From positions 63,099,103 to 63,163,102 of the forward strand of contig CM057231.1 in NCBI GenBank assembly GCA_029891385.1: DNA of 64,000 bases, given 5' to 3'. Both the position numbers and the translations under genes were made by a program. The notes beneath the pieces are model-generated. The model had not been told where the DNA came from and did no database searches. It saw only the letters and a list, made by a program, of their open reading frames with translations. Of the stretch, positions 22,859 through 33,773 are shown piece by piece. This stretch comes from Erythroxylum novogranatense. Taxonomy: Eukaryota > Streptophyta > Magnoliopsida > Malpighiales > Erythroxylaceae. How positions within the stretch are numbered: the first letter of the stretch is position 1; each line of letters begins with the position of its first letter.

Positions 22859-24067
22859 ATGAAGAGGGATGTAGCAGAGTTTTTCAGTAAGTGTCTAGTG
22901 TGTCAGCAAGTCAAGGCTGAACACCAGGCACCTTCAAGCAAGTTGAGGTCGTTACCTATTCCAGAATGGAAGTGGCAGAGGGTGACTATGGATTTTCTGA
23001 TGGGTTTGCCTAAGACCAGTAGGAAGCATGATACTATTTGGGTTATTGTGGATCGGTTGAAGAAGTCAGCTCACTTTTTGGTGATTAAGCAGACTGATTC
23101 TTTGCATGTGCTGGCAAAGAAGTTCATCGATGAGATAGTGAGATTGCATGGGATTCCGGATTCGATTGTGTCTGATAGGGACCCTCGTTTTACTTCGAGA
23201 TTTTGGGGAAATTTGCAGGAAGCTTTGGGTACTAAGCTGAATTTTAGTACGGCTTTTCACCCTCAGACGGATGGTCAATCTAAGAGGACCATTCGGCGGA
23301 CTCTTAAGGGAATGCTTTGGGCTTGTGTGATGGATTTTCAAGGAGCTTGGGATGAGCATTTGCCATTGGTCAAATTTGCTTATAACAATTCGTACCATTC
23401 GAGCATTCAGATGGCTCCATATGAGGCTTTGTATGGGAGGAGATGCAAGACTCGGATTTGTTGGGATGAAGAGGGAGAGAGGAAACTGGTAGGACCAGAA
23501 TTGATTTAGACGACAGTTAAGAAAGTCAATCTGGTTAAGCAGCGGCTTAAGGCAGCACAGGATAGGATGAAGAGCTACATTGATGCACATCAGAAGGAGA
23601 TGGAGTTTGAAGTCGGTGAAAAAGTATTCCTTAAGACGTCTCCTTGGAAAGAAGTAATGAGATTTGGCAAGAAGGGCAAGTTGAGTCCGAGGTATGTGGG
23701 TCCTTATGAGATCCTTGAGAGGATTGGACCACTCGCCTACAGGTTGGCGTTACCTCCGGAATTGTCTCACATTCATGATGTCTTCCATGTTTCCATGTTG
23801 AGGAGGAATAGATCGGATCCTTCTCATATCATTCAGACTAGTGAGGTTCAGCTGAGAGATGATTTGAGCTATGAGGAGCTTCCAGTAGAGATTTTGGATA
23901 CCAAAGAAAAAATCCTCAGGAACAAGACGATTCAGCTAGTCAAAGTCCTGTGGAGGAATCATTCAGTAGAATAGGCTACATGGGAACCTTTGCAAGCCAT
24001 AAAGGAAAAGTATCCGCGTCTCTTTGATGATTCAGGTAATAATTTTGAGGACGAAATTTCTTTTTAG
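22859..24067 (+). pseudogene. gypsy integrase C-half with chromodomain-like tail
   Basis: One frame throughout, with two in-frame stops (about 23507 and 23972). It begins at the CLVCQQ part of the HHCC finger. In the integrase core the first catalytic Asp (TMDFLMGLP) and the second (VSDRDPRF) are kept. The Glu normally in GQSERT is Lys here (GQSKRT, about 23277), which would abolish catalysis. The C-terminal [10 protein letters not shown] and [17 protein letters not shown] motifs are typical of chromovirus pol. The tail LVKVLWRNH...ATWEP resembles a chromodomain, which would target insertion to heterochromatin. ATG 22859 is not a real start; the frame belonged to a longer pol. Confidence 0.88.
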
Positions 24068-24078
24068 AGGGGGAGAAA
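24066..24078 (+). other. polypurine tract of gypsy M
   Basis: AGAGGGGGAGAAA immediately before the 3' LTR, the usual plus-strand primer; it overlaps the last codons of pol. Confidence 0.9.
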
Positions 24079-26245
24079 TGTTGGACCCTGCATTTTTTTG
24101 TTTATTTGCGATGTTATTAAGCATGAATTGTGTTAGTTATGTGTTTATGCCTTAGTTTGATTAAATTGGATGTATTAATGGATAATTGAGAGATTAGTGG
24201 GGTTTAATGTGGGTTAAATGAGAATTTAGGGATAAATTATATGAGGGCATTTTGGGAAGGTTACTTGAGTTGGAGTGGTTTAGGCCTTGTAAGGAGGGGT
24301 AACTTGGTCTTTGTCTCTATTTAGAATTAAGAGAAAGAAGATAGAAGGAAAGGAAAAGAAGAGGAAAGGAGAAAAGAAGAAGAAGAAGTCGTCGGTGGAG
24401 GAAGAAGAGAAGAGAAAAAGAGAGTTGCGATCTTTGTGATTTCTGACAGATTTGAAGCTCTTTTCGGGTAAGTTAGCTTCTTTTCAACTTGTTCTAGTTG
24501 GATTAAAGTCTAGAATCGAATGTGTGAGTAGAATCGGTGGTTTAGGGTTTAAAGGCAAAAGTGGATAGATTTCCTTGGGTTGTTGGATTTGTGACTGATT
24601 TTGAGGTTTGATTGAGTTAGAAATGTAGTTTGAGACTTGAATCAAGGTTTAGGTGTGTTGTATTTGTGTTTGGGGAAGGATCAAAGTTGGAAAATGCAGA
24701 AAAGTCAGGTTCGGAGTCATTCTCCAGGCTCGCACGTCGCGACGTGCGTATGAACACGCCGCGACGTGTGAGTTCGTCGCGATGAGAAAAAATTAAATTC
24801 GTCGCGACGTGTGGGGGGAAGGTTCGTCGCGACGTGCGAACCTGTATTCGCCACGACGTGCAAGAATGGTGCATGCACGTCGCCGCGGCGAGCCCCTTGT
24901 TTCCAGCCGCGATAAATTTTGGTATTTTTAGGCATATCTTTTGGTGTAGATGTCCAATTGAGGTGATTTTAGATTCGTTGAGAACTAGAGATCAAGGGCT
25001 ACAAGGTTTATGAAGAAGGGAAGTTCAGAATTTGCCTCTAAGGGTTCGGGATTTTATGAGGAAGTCGAATGTAGACTTTTAGTGCTTTATTTTGGATTTT
25101 CAAGCTTTTGAATATTTCTTTTGGATATTAATTGAATGGGAACTTGGTTTATTATAGGGAAACAAGCTGATTTGATTCGATCGCAAGAGGAAGGACAACG
25201 ATGAAATCGAATACTCAAGAGATATTAGGTGGGTAATATACTTATAGTTATTGTGTGATTAGGCAAATTCTTGCCTATGTGTGAATATATGTTATATGTT
25301 TGTATGTTTACATATGATTTGTTATAAGATTTGAATGCTTTTGATTTTGCATACTTTGAAAGAACCATGAGAACTGACTTCGATTTTGAGCATGTTATGC
25401 CTAGACTTCGGTTATGGCATTTTGAACAAATGAAAGATTGAAAGCATATCATCTGATAAAATTATTATGAGCATAATTTTGTGTTTTTGTTTGGGAGAGA
25501 GTGGAACCATTTCGTTCATCACGTGCACGTTGACAAGAGCCTTCTCCCGGCTGCCCGCTTGTGACTTATGAGCTCCGAATGGACTCATTTTGTTCAGGGT
25601 GTAAACTTCAGTTTCTCCCTTTTTTTTCATGGAACCCTCGAGCCATGTGACGTGCATTGCATTATTGATCTGTTTACTATGAAGCATATTTGTGGCATGT
25701 TTTGTAAGTTGCATTAATTATGCTGAATGTGCTAGAATTGTTGCATGTATATACATATATACATACATATGCCTGATTTTGTGCTAGTTACCGATGGCTA
25801 TAATTATATTAGCCACTGAGTTGTGTAGCTCAGCCCATTATTTTTTTTCCCTCCTCAGGTGCAACTCAAGATATCAGTTGATCCTTTCCAGTCATCGAAG
25901 AACTCCGCAATAGTTTCAAAACATAGCATTAAGTTAGTATTTTTGATTAGCCCACCAGGCATATCACCATTGGGCATTTTCATATATTGTATTTTTAGAT
26001 TGGAACTTTCACATGTATTGTACCATATTGTGAATGCTTGTTTACTGTATTTGAATTGAAATGGCATGGAGATCTTTTGTTTATAGGATCCGATTTATTT
26101 ATTATGAGTATATATATATTGTGTGTATGTGAATGGATCAAATTTTGTGTGGATGTTGGGATCGGGTCTGATATATTTGGGAGCTTGCCGCTGGCTCAAC
26201 CCGTGGGGCCACTCGGGATTAGGGATCCGGGACTCGGGACCAACA
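24079..26245 (+). repeat. 3' LTR of gypsy M
   Basis: 2167 bases, TGTTGGACCCTG...GGGACCAACA. It includes the 18-base perfect palindrome CGCACGTCGCGACGTGCG (24731-24748) within a palindrome cluster (24731-24910), and the stem-loop module with TGAGTT-GTGT-AGCTCA (25817-25832) and CAGG (25856). It differs from the 5' LTR by many substitutions and indels. Confidence 0.9.
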
Positions 26246-26386
26246 TCGGATGGGCTCACTATATTGCCTTAAGGTGGCCTCAACAATTCCTGGGGCTACT
26301 AACTCATCAGTGCTCTCCCCTCTTGAAGGAGAGTCAGGTGGAATTGATCCTTTCATAACTCCTCGTGTCCTTCTACGAGGTGGCAT
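26246..26386 (-). pseudogene. gypsy E gag N-terminus, cut by M
   Basis: The minus-strand ATG at 26386-26384 gives 47 open codons beginning MPPRRRTRGV and containing GESTDELVAPG. This is nearly the start of the gag of M (21702). The frame is cut where the M 3' LTR ends at 26245, and its continuation is not found left of M. Confidence 0.8.
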
Positions 26387-26563
26387 CTTACTCCTTCAAT
26401 GAAAACACTAATGATTAGACTACAATTCATTTAAATCTTAGTTCCTATATGTATGCATAATATGCATGTCACTTAATGAAAACAATCAATTCACAGTGCA
26501 ACAATTAATCACATAGCAAAACAATTCACCTTACTATGCATTCTAAGCCTAGTAGAAAGCCTA

Positions 26564-26581
26564 AACTCTGAAACCAAACAA
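26564..26581 (-). other. primer-binding site of gypsy E
   Basis: Minus strand TTGTTTGGTTTCAGAG beside the LTR edge at 26582, a one-base variant of the initiator-Met complement. It shows E is a minus-strand element with its 5' LTR to the right. Confidence 0.78.
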
Positions 26582-26868
26582 TGTTGGACCTCGTTTCCAG
26601 AGCCCAACATTCGAAGTTACAAAACATGGGAAAACTCATTTCTTATAACTTTGGAGAATATTTTGGGAAACTTCCAATTGGAATTTCAGTCCAGATTCTT
26701 CAAAACATTTGTTCTCCACTGTATTAAGTTTCTAAAGACCCAAAAACACTCAATTTGTTTCATAAATAAAGAAGTTATGGCCAAAACATTTTTGGGCTAA
26801 TACTAAACTAAGACTAAACACTACACCTAACTTCACTCCAGGAATTGAAAGTCTTGAAACCGAAATTG

Positions 26869-27844
26869 TGAAGTAAATCACACATTAATACAAGACTTAT
26901 TATACGATATGCAAATGCACAAGAAGGGGGGGTTGAATTGTGTATTTCTCTTTTAAAACCCTTCTAAAATATTTTGTTAAAAGAAACTAATTCTTTTCAC
27001 AAGAACTACTGTAAAATAAAGTTATAAAGTATTTTTTGAAAACTTGTATAACAACTAGTAATATCAAAAATTAAAAGATAAGAGAGATAAAAGGTGGAGA
27101 GATGTTGACACAGTAATTTTTATACTGGTTCACCCCAAACCATGGGCTACGTCCAGTCCTCAGATATCTTTCTGAGATTTCACTATCTTCTTAAAACTTT
27201 ACAAGTATTCTTTATCTCTGAGCCTCTTCATATCTCTTACAGTCAGTATTCTTTCACACTTAGCCTCTGCAGACTATCTGTACTACTTTCAATCTGAATG
27301 GTTTTTCGATCTTTGTTACAGAAAAATAGCTCTAGATTTTTCGGACAATAGTTTCTCTCAAGTATTGCTAACTTTTGTAACTTTTGCAATTCATGTAACT
27401 TTTTCAATCTTCGACTCCGACTCATATTTATAGTCTTCTTCTTCAACTGCTTCTTGAATCTTGATTCTTGCTTCTTTCAAGAAACGGTTATTCAGTTGAG
27501 TTCTATAACTAACTCAAACTGATTCTTGATCTGACGTGGTTTGCTTTTGTCTGCCTTTCTTCGTCTGCTTTTTCATCTTAGCTTCCGTCTGTTTTTCTTT
27601 CGTCTACTTTTTCATCTTAGCTTCTGTCTGCTTTTCTTCCGTTTGCTTTTCTTCCATTTGCTTTCTTTCGTCTGTTTTCTTTCGTCTGTTTTTCTTCGTC
27701 TATTTTTCTTCCGTCTATTTTTCTTCTTAGCTTCCGTCTGTTTTTCAATTTGGCTTCCATCTGCTTTTCATTTGCTTCTATCTGTTTTTCATTATTATTT
27801 GTACTTCATCAAAATCATTTATGTAAAGTCATTTTGAATTAACA
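26869..27844 (-). repeat. 3' LTR of SIRE-like copia 1 (complete, 976 bases)
   Basis: Plus-strand ends TGAAGTAAATC and GAATTAACA, i.e. TG...CA. The U3 side (right) carries a pyrimidine minisatellite. Its first ~375 bases align with 35326-35702. Confidence 0.88.
27541..27790. repeat. TTTTTCTTCCGTCTG minisatellite
   Basis: About 14 imperfect copies of a 15-20 base unit (variants of CTTCCGTCTGTTTTT, some with TCATCTTAG) in the U3 part of the LTR. The Phe/Ser/Leu-rich plus-strand ORFs here are translations of this repeat, not genes. Confidence 0.88.
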
Positions 27845-27857
27845 ATCTCCCCCTTTT
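27845..27857 (-). other. polypurine tract of SIRE-like copia 1
   Basis: Minus strand AAAAGGGGGAGAT abuts the 3' LTR. A second C-rich/G-rich cluster (CCCCCTATC, CCCCCTTTG) lies at 27977-28040, reminiscent of the repeated tract in copia 56949-63638. Confidence 0.88.
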
Positions 27858-28060
27858 GATGATAACAAATAATCATACAAGCAAGATGAAAAACTGTAAA
27901 AAAAAATGTGCAGATGAGAAAATAAGAACATATCTTCACTTTATCTTCTAGTTCTTCACTTTCTTCTTACTCTTCCTCCCCCTATCTTTTTCTTCTTCAA
28001 AAAAAAAAAATTCTTCTCCCCCTTTGTTTTCTCCCCCTATTTGTTATTAATAAAAAATGA

Positions 28061-30313
28061 TTAGGACTGATGATGCTTCAATAATTCTTTCAACATCTCC
28101 TTTATCTCCTTGACTTCTCTTCTTAGTTGAATAACCAATGCTTGTAAGTCAAAAGATGAGGTGGGTCGATCATCATCCCTCGGTTGTTCTTCTTCAGAAG
28201 CAATTGTAGTGACATATGCATCTGAAGATTGAACATATTCTTTAATGATCTCAAGGGTAGGAGGTTGAACAGGTAGGTTGGGTTCAGGAAGGTCTAAATC
28301 ATCAGGAGCTGGTAGTCTTAACACTTGTCTTCCACGCAAGGGTAGGACTTCTTCTTCAATCGAAGATGTATTAGATAGTGGCCTAATACGCATAATTGTC
28401 TGCACAAGATATTCAGTGAACGTCTCTTTTGTAAGTTTTCCCCCCACTAGACAGTGTTCATCTTTGGTTGTTGAACTACCACTAGCTCTTGAAATGTAAG
28501 GTCCTGTCATTGTCTTCTGTACAGAACATGCTTCATCTATTATTCGCACTTGTTCTATAATTTGATCTGCTGACAGATCATCTATTACCCCTTTTGGGTA
28601 CAGTTTCTGCTTCCCCTTATTTCGCTCCATGGGATTCCTTGGTTGAAGATCAGGTACAACCTTTATCACCATTTTTTCTGTGACTGGGTAAATAGTGTAT
28701 AGTTGGCTTGTCATTTTTGTGTGGTATGGTTTTGTTGCTGCATACCTCAAAGCTTCATAAAAGCTCCTCTCGTCTTCATTCAACAAATGCCATGTACAAC
28801 TATTTATCGGAATAGGTTGTAAACATACCTTCACTGACCTCTTTGAAATATCCCTGATGATGATTGAGGTACTCCTCGTATTCACAAGTTGAACCTCTTC
28901 AATTACTATGACTCTCAAATCTTCTTTTCTCAGAAGTTGAGAAGAGTTATACTGCACCAAACTAAGTTTTGTTGATTCTTCCTGTTGAGCATCAATAGGA
29001 GGATACTGTACCAGACTGAGTTCCTCAACAGCAAGAGTACTCTTCATCTAACTAAGTTCTGCTGCAGTAAGAATAGCCTTCTTCTGTTGAACAATAGTCG
29101 GAATAACCTTCTTCTGACTAACATTCTCAGTCTTCCTTTCCACCTCAATCAGTCTTAGAGTCTTTTGAGGTTGTGGTTTCTTCTTCTCAAACTTCAATTT
29201 TCTTTTTCTCTTAGTCTCTTTAGCCTGTTTGGCTATGTCTTCCTTTAGGATAGAGACTAGAGATCTTGTAGCCTTCTATTTGCCTATCTCAGAGACTTCT
29301 GCCTGACTTAGTTCTCTGGACCTCTTTTCTTCTTGTTGTCGCAAGGTTAGAACTCTGGGTGATCTTTTCGCTTGCTTCGAAATTTCACTCAGAAGTGTCT
29401 CCCCTTTTCTCTTCAGAGCACCTTCGTCTTTACTCTGTACTTGGCTACTTTCTTTTTAAAAAATCATCTTTTCTTTCAAAATTTCTTATGATGATTTCCT
29501 CCTATCAATCATGGGTATGTTTGCACTTGATGGAGATTTAGAACTTCTTGAAGGAGATTTCTTCTTTCTACGCTCCCCCTCAATTCTTGCTTTAATCTCA
29601 GAATCTGCTTCTACTCTTTCCAGATTTTTCAAACCCATTTTCGCCACAGTTCTTGAGTTGATAACACTCTTGACAGTCATCTTAACTCTATTTCCTCTGT
29701 CAAGAAGGACTCCAGACTCCCTGAATATCCTTGTTAGCAACATTCCATAAGGATAATTGTTTGTATCTTTCATCGCCTTAATCATATACTGAAAAATCAA
29801 AAATGGCAAATCTACGAGTTGGCGATTCAGTAGGTAGAATAGGCATTGTTCATCTAATTTTGTCACCAAATGCCTTGAACCTACTCTCGGTAAGATGCAA
29901 TTGAAAAAAATTGCATGTAGAACCCTAGCCTTCGGCACCAGACTTGAGGTCTTCCTCTCCATAGGGTCGTTGTCTGCATACAACTGTCGATTGATTTCTT
30001 CTTCCTTAACACTGACTTTCGTCATCCATCTGGCTTTGCTTGTTAGCCTTTCTCCAACAGATGGACATTCAGTCACCTTCTCAATCAACTCAGTTTTCAT
30101 AATAATAGACAATCTATCAACCGTAGAAACAATAGTATTGTCTATTAGCTCCACATTCTTCCAGAAATCATATACTTCATTTTGATATACGATTTCTCGC
30201 ACTTGGAAGAACTTCCTCCATCCTGCTGCTGCTATCTCTGGTTCGATGTCCATGTCGTTGTTCCTCAAAGATTCAAAATCAACATGTCTTTCGAAAATCA
30301 TTGCTTGCTCCAT
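28061..30313 (-). pseudogene. extra ORF (ORF3, ~751 codons) in the env position of a SIRE-like copia
   Basis: The minus-strand frame opens with MEQAMIFERH (30313) and ends at 28061. It is one continuous frame broken only by four in-frame stops (29488-29486, 29458-29456, 29278-29276, 29050-29048) and no frameshift. Residues about 1-240 (ERHVDFESL, AAGWRKFFQ, NPYGMLLTRIFRE-like) resemble the 'putative plant transposon protein' domain found in plant retroelement ORFs. Residues about 275-420 are Lys/Arg/Glu-rich. The middle part has no family I recognise. The last ~30 residues (LRREVKEIKEMLKELLKHH) look like a coiled coil. I see no clear signal peptide or membrane segment, so 'envelope' is only positional. 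Lies between RNase H and the polypurine tract. Confidence 0.78.
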
Positions 30314-30556
30314 TTGATTCTTTGATAAGTAAGAATGCTTAGTTCACTTATTTTTTCTTCTAGAGGTAAACTCGGTTGCAGAGATTTGAGAGAGCTGAAA
30401 GGTTTTTGTGTTGAGAATACTCGAAAGGTCTTTTCAGGAGTGTTCTAGAATAGGTGAAGTTCTCAAGGCTATGAGACTTTCCCTCCAAAACTTCCTTGTG
30501 AGAGAAGTTACCAACTGTAACTCACTGTTACTAACGCCGTTAACTTCAATGACCTT

Positions 30557-33500
30557 TTAACTTGCCTGTGACGTGTTAGATGGTTGGTCACTTAACATCA
30601 CCATGTTGAGATTCCATCGGATTTCCTTGAGTCGTTCTTCACTCAGTGGTTTAGTGAAGATGTCTGCCCATTGAAAGTTCGTCTCAATAAACTGAAGACT
30701 CACAATCCTTCTCTGAACGTAGTCACGCAAGAAATGATGTCTGACATCGATATGCTTCACTCTCGAATGCTGAATTGGATTCTTTGACAAGCTGATGGCG
30801 CTCGTGTTGTCGCAAAAGATTGGGACCTCCTCCTCGTGTACTGAGTAATCTTCTAGTTACTATTTTATCCACAATGTTTGTGAACAATAGTTTGAGGCAG
30901 ACATGTACTCTACTTCGGCAGTTGATAGAGCAATTGAACTTTGTCTCATGCTTGATCAGGAAACTAGGTTTAAGCCAAGAAAGTGATAGCCCCCACTCGT
31001 ACTCTTCCTATCAATTATATCTCCGACATAGTCCGCATCGCAATATCCAATCAACCTGAAATCTTTACCTTTCTCATACATTAAGCAAATATCAGTAGTA
31101 CCTGCGAGGTATCTCATAATTCTTTTAATAGTAATGTAATGAGACTCTCTAGGATCGGCTACAAAACTTGCACACAAGCATACACTGAACAGTATGTCAG
31201 GTCTGCTTGCTATAAGATAAAACAAAGAACCAATCATCCCTCAATACAGGGTTTGATCCAACTTCTTACTAGCTTTGTCTTTAGACAAAAGGTTCGAAGG
31301 ATGCATCGGAGTTGCCATAGGTTTCAATTTTTTCATATCAAACTTAGACAGCAATTCTTTCACATATTTTTGTTGATGGATGAATATCTTTTCTTCGGTT
31401 TGCTTAACTTGCAACCCAAGAAAGAACTTTAACTCTCCCATCATACTCATCTCAAACTCATTTTTCATCAAATTCTCAAAACTCATGCATAAACTTTTTG
31501 AAGTAGCACCAAAAATAATATCATCAACATAAATTTGAACTAAAATAAAATCATTCTCATAATTCTCCCTAAAGAGTGTCTTATCTACCTGACCTCTACT
31601 AAACCCAATCTCAATGAGAAAAGTAATTAGACGATCATACCACGCTCTAGGAGCTTGTTTCAAGCCGTACAAAGCCTTATGAAGTCTATAGACATGATCT
31701 GGATACTTAACATCCCCAAAACCAGGAGGTTGCCTAACATAAACTTCTTCATTTATAAAACCATTCAGAAATGCACTTTTCACATCCATTTGAAAAAGCT
31801 TTATATCATGATAAACAACATATCCAATCAGTATCGTAATAGCTTCAGGTCTTGCTACTGGAGCATACGTCTCATTATAGTCTACTCCTTCTTGCTGATT
31901 ATAGCCTTGTGATACTAATCTTGCTTTATTCCAACTTACTCTTCCTGATTCGTCTAACTTATTCTTAAAATCTCACCTTGTTTTTATGAGAGATTTCTTC
32001 AAGGGTTTAGGAACCAAGGACCAAACTTTATTCCTAGTAAATTGGTTCAGCTCCTCTTGCATAGCTAAAATCCATGCTTCATCTTGAAGAGCTTCATCAA
32101 TCTTCTTATGCTCTATTTGAGAAACAAATGCTGCATTAGCTTCTCTTCTGAATTTGGACCTTGTTCGAACTCCTTCTGAGGTCTCGCCTATGATTAACTC
32201 TTTTGGATGAGAACTCTTATATCTCCAATCTCTTTTTAACCCAAGAGTCGCTGGAATATCCTCAATCTTGTCTAACTGAGTTTCTGATGATGAAGGTTCT
32301 TTAGTATCACCTAAGGGCATTGAAGGGATTTCTCTATCCATATCATCTTCCTTACTTAGTTGGAACCTATCTTCAAACTTGACATGAATAGTCTCCTCGA
32401 CAGTCTTTGAGGTAAGATTATAAACCCTAAAAGCCTTCGATGATAAAGAATAACCTAGAAAAATTCCTGAATAGGTCTTTGAATCGAATTTGTCCAACAT
32501 TTCCTTTGTATTCAGTATAGAGCACTTGCAACCAAATGAATGAAAGTAAGATATATTCGGTCTCCTCCCATTCCATAACTCATAAGGAGTTTTCTTCAAT
32601 AAGGGTCATAGCAATATTCTATTCTGAATGTAACATGTTGTATTCACAGCTTCTGCCCAGAAGTACTTAGGAAGATTTATCTCACACAGCATAGTCCTTG
32701 CCATCTCTTGAATCATCAAGTTCTTCCTTTCAATAACTCCATTTTGCTATGGAGTCCTAGGAGCTGAGAAATTGTGGAAATTTCCATTCTCCTCAAAGAA
32801 TATTCTAAACTTCTCATTCTCAAATTCTCCACCATGATCACTCCTAATACTGGTTATCGACATTCCTTTTTCATTTTGTAACTTTTTAGAAAGGGTTCTA
32901 AAACACTTAAAATACTCATCTTTGTGTGACAAAAATAATATTCAACAAAATCTAGTAAAGTCATCAACAATAACAAGTCCATATTTCTTTCCGTCAGGAC
33001 TTATTGTCCTAGTTGGACCAAATAAATCCATATGTAATAATTCTAGAGGTCTAGATGATGTTACAATATTTTTAGAAGAAAACGATGTTTTGACTTGTTT
33101 TCCTTTATGACAACTTTCACGAAAGATATCCTTATCAAAAATTATTTTTGGTAAACCTCTTACCAAATCATGCTTTAACAACTTTGAAATATGTTTAAAA
33201 CTGACATGACCTAGCTTTTTATGCCAGATTAGTCTTTCTTCTTCAGTTGATAAAAAACACGAAACATTTTGATTTTGAAAATCTTCTAAATCAATTTTGT
33301 AAAGATTATTTCTTATTTTGGTATAAAAGAATATAGACCCATCTTTGTTTCTGACTTCACAAAGATTTTGATTGAACATAACTTCAAAACCAGAATCACA
33401 CAATTGACTGACACTAATCAAGTTGTGTTTCAGAACATCAACAAGTAGCACATTATCAATACATACAAAGAAATCTTTACCTATTTTTTCGATTCTAATT

Positions 33501-33640
33501 ATCTTGCCCTACTGGTTGTCTCCAAAAGTTACCGATCCTCCCTTCTTATACTGAAGATCTAGGAACATAGACCTTCTTCCCGTCATGTGTCGTGAGCATC
33601 CACTGTCCAAATACCAATGGTACTTGTTGCCTCTTCCAAC
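30557..33640 (-). pseudogene. copia pol: protease, integrase, RT, RNase H
   Basis: Minus strand, one frame from the protease motif WYLDSGCSRHM (TGG at 33616) to the end. Integrase: WHKKLGH finger (~33230), first Asp in LHMDLFGP (~33020), second in SDHGGEFE (~32825), Glu in GVIERKN (~32735). Integrase C-terminal FLGYS lies near 32470. RT: QMDVKSAFLNG (31789), [11 protein letters not shown], catalytic YVDD (31520-31531), MMGELKFFLGLQV. RNase H: CDADYVGD (~31030), LSTAEVEY (~30905), ADIFTKPL (~30655). Stops interrupt it at about 33510, 32940, 32747, 32618, 31972, 31240, 30953 and twice near 30860; no frameshift. A short insertion before the protease (~33650) separates it from gag. Confidence 0.9.
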
Positions 33641-33773
33641 AAAGGATATCTGCAGGAGATATTATTTTATTTTTCGGTACCTAAATTTTCTTGGGTCCTT
33701 TTGGGTTAGCAAAATGCACAGAATGATAATGATGCATTTGTTGATGAAAATGTGATTGTTGAAACTTCTTTTT

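Larger units (their letters stand above)
19312..26245 (+). mobile_element. Gypsy M, chromodomain element with large internal deletion
   Basis: Order: 5' LTR (19312-21533), PBS, gag (21702-22823), integrase plus chromodomain (22859-24067), polypurine tract (24066-24078), 3' LTR (24079-26245). Protease, RT and RNase H are absent: the reading jumps from the gag zinc knuckle to the second half of the integrase zinc finger in about 35 bases. The integrase C-terminus and chromodomain-like end suggest a chromovirus of the Tekay type. Flanking bases are TTATT and TCGGA, so there is no target duplication, and the LTRs are clearly diverged; see findings. Confidence 0.88.

Noticed and set aside
23066..23590. 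174-codon minus-strand ORF
   Set aside because: Shadow of the gypsy integrase frame on the plus strand, which has clear motifs.
27536..27837. Plus-strand Phe/Leu/Ser-rich 'membrane protein' ORFs
   Set aside because: Translation of the TTTTTCTTCCGTCTG minisatellite in the copia LTR.
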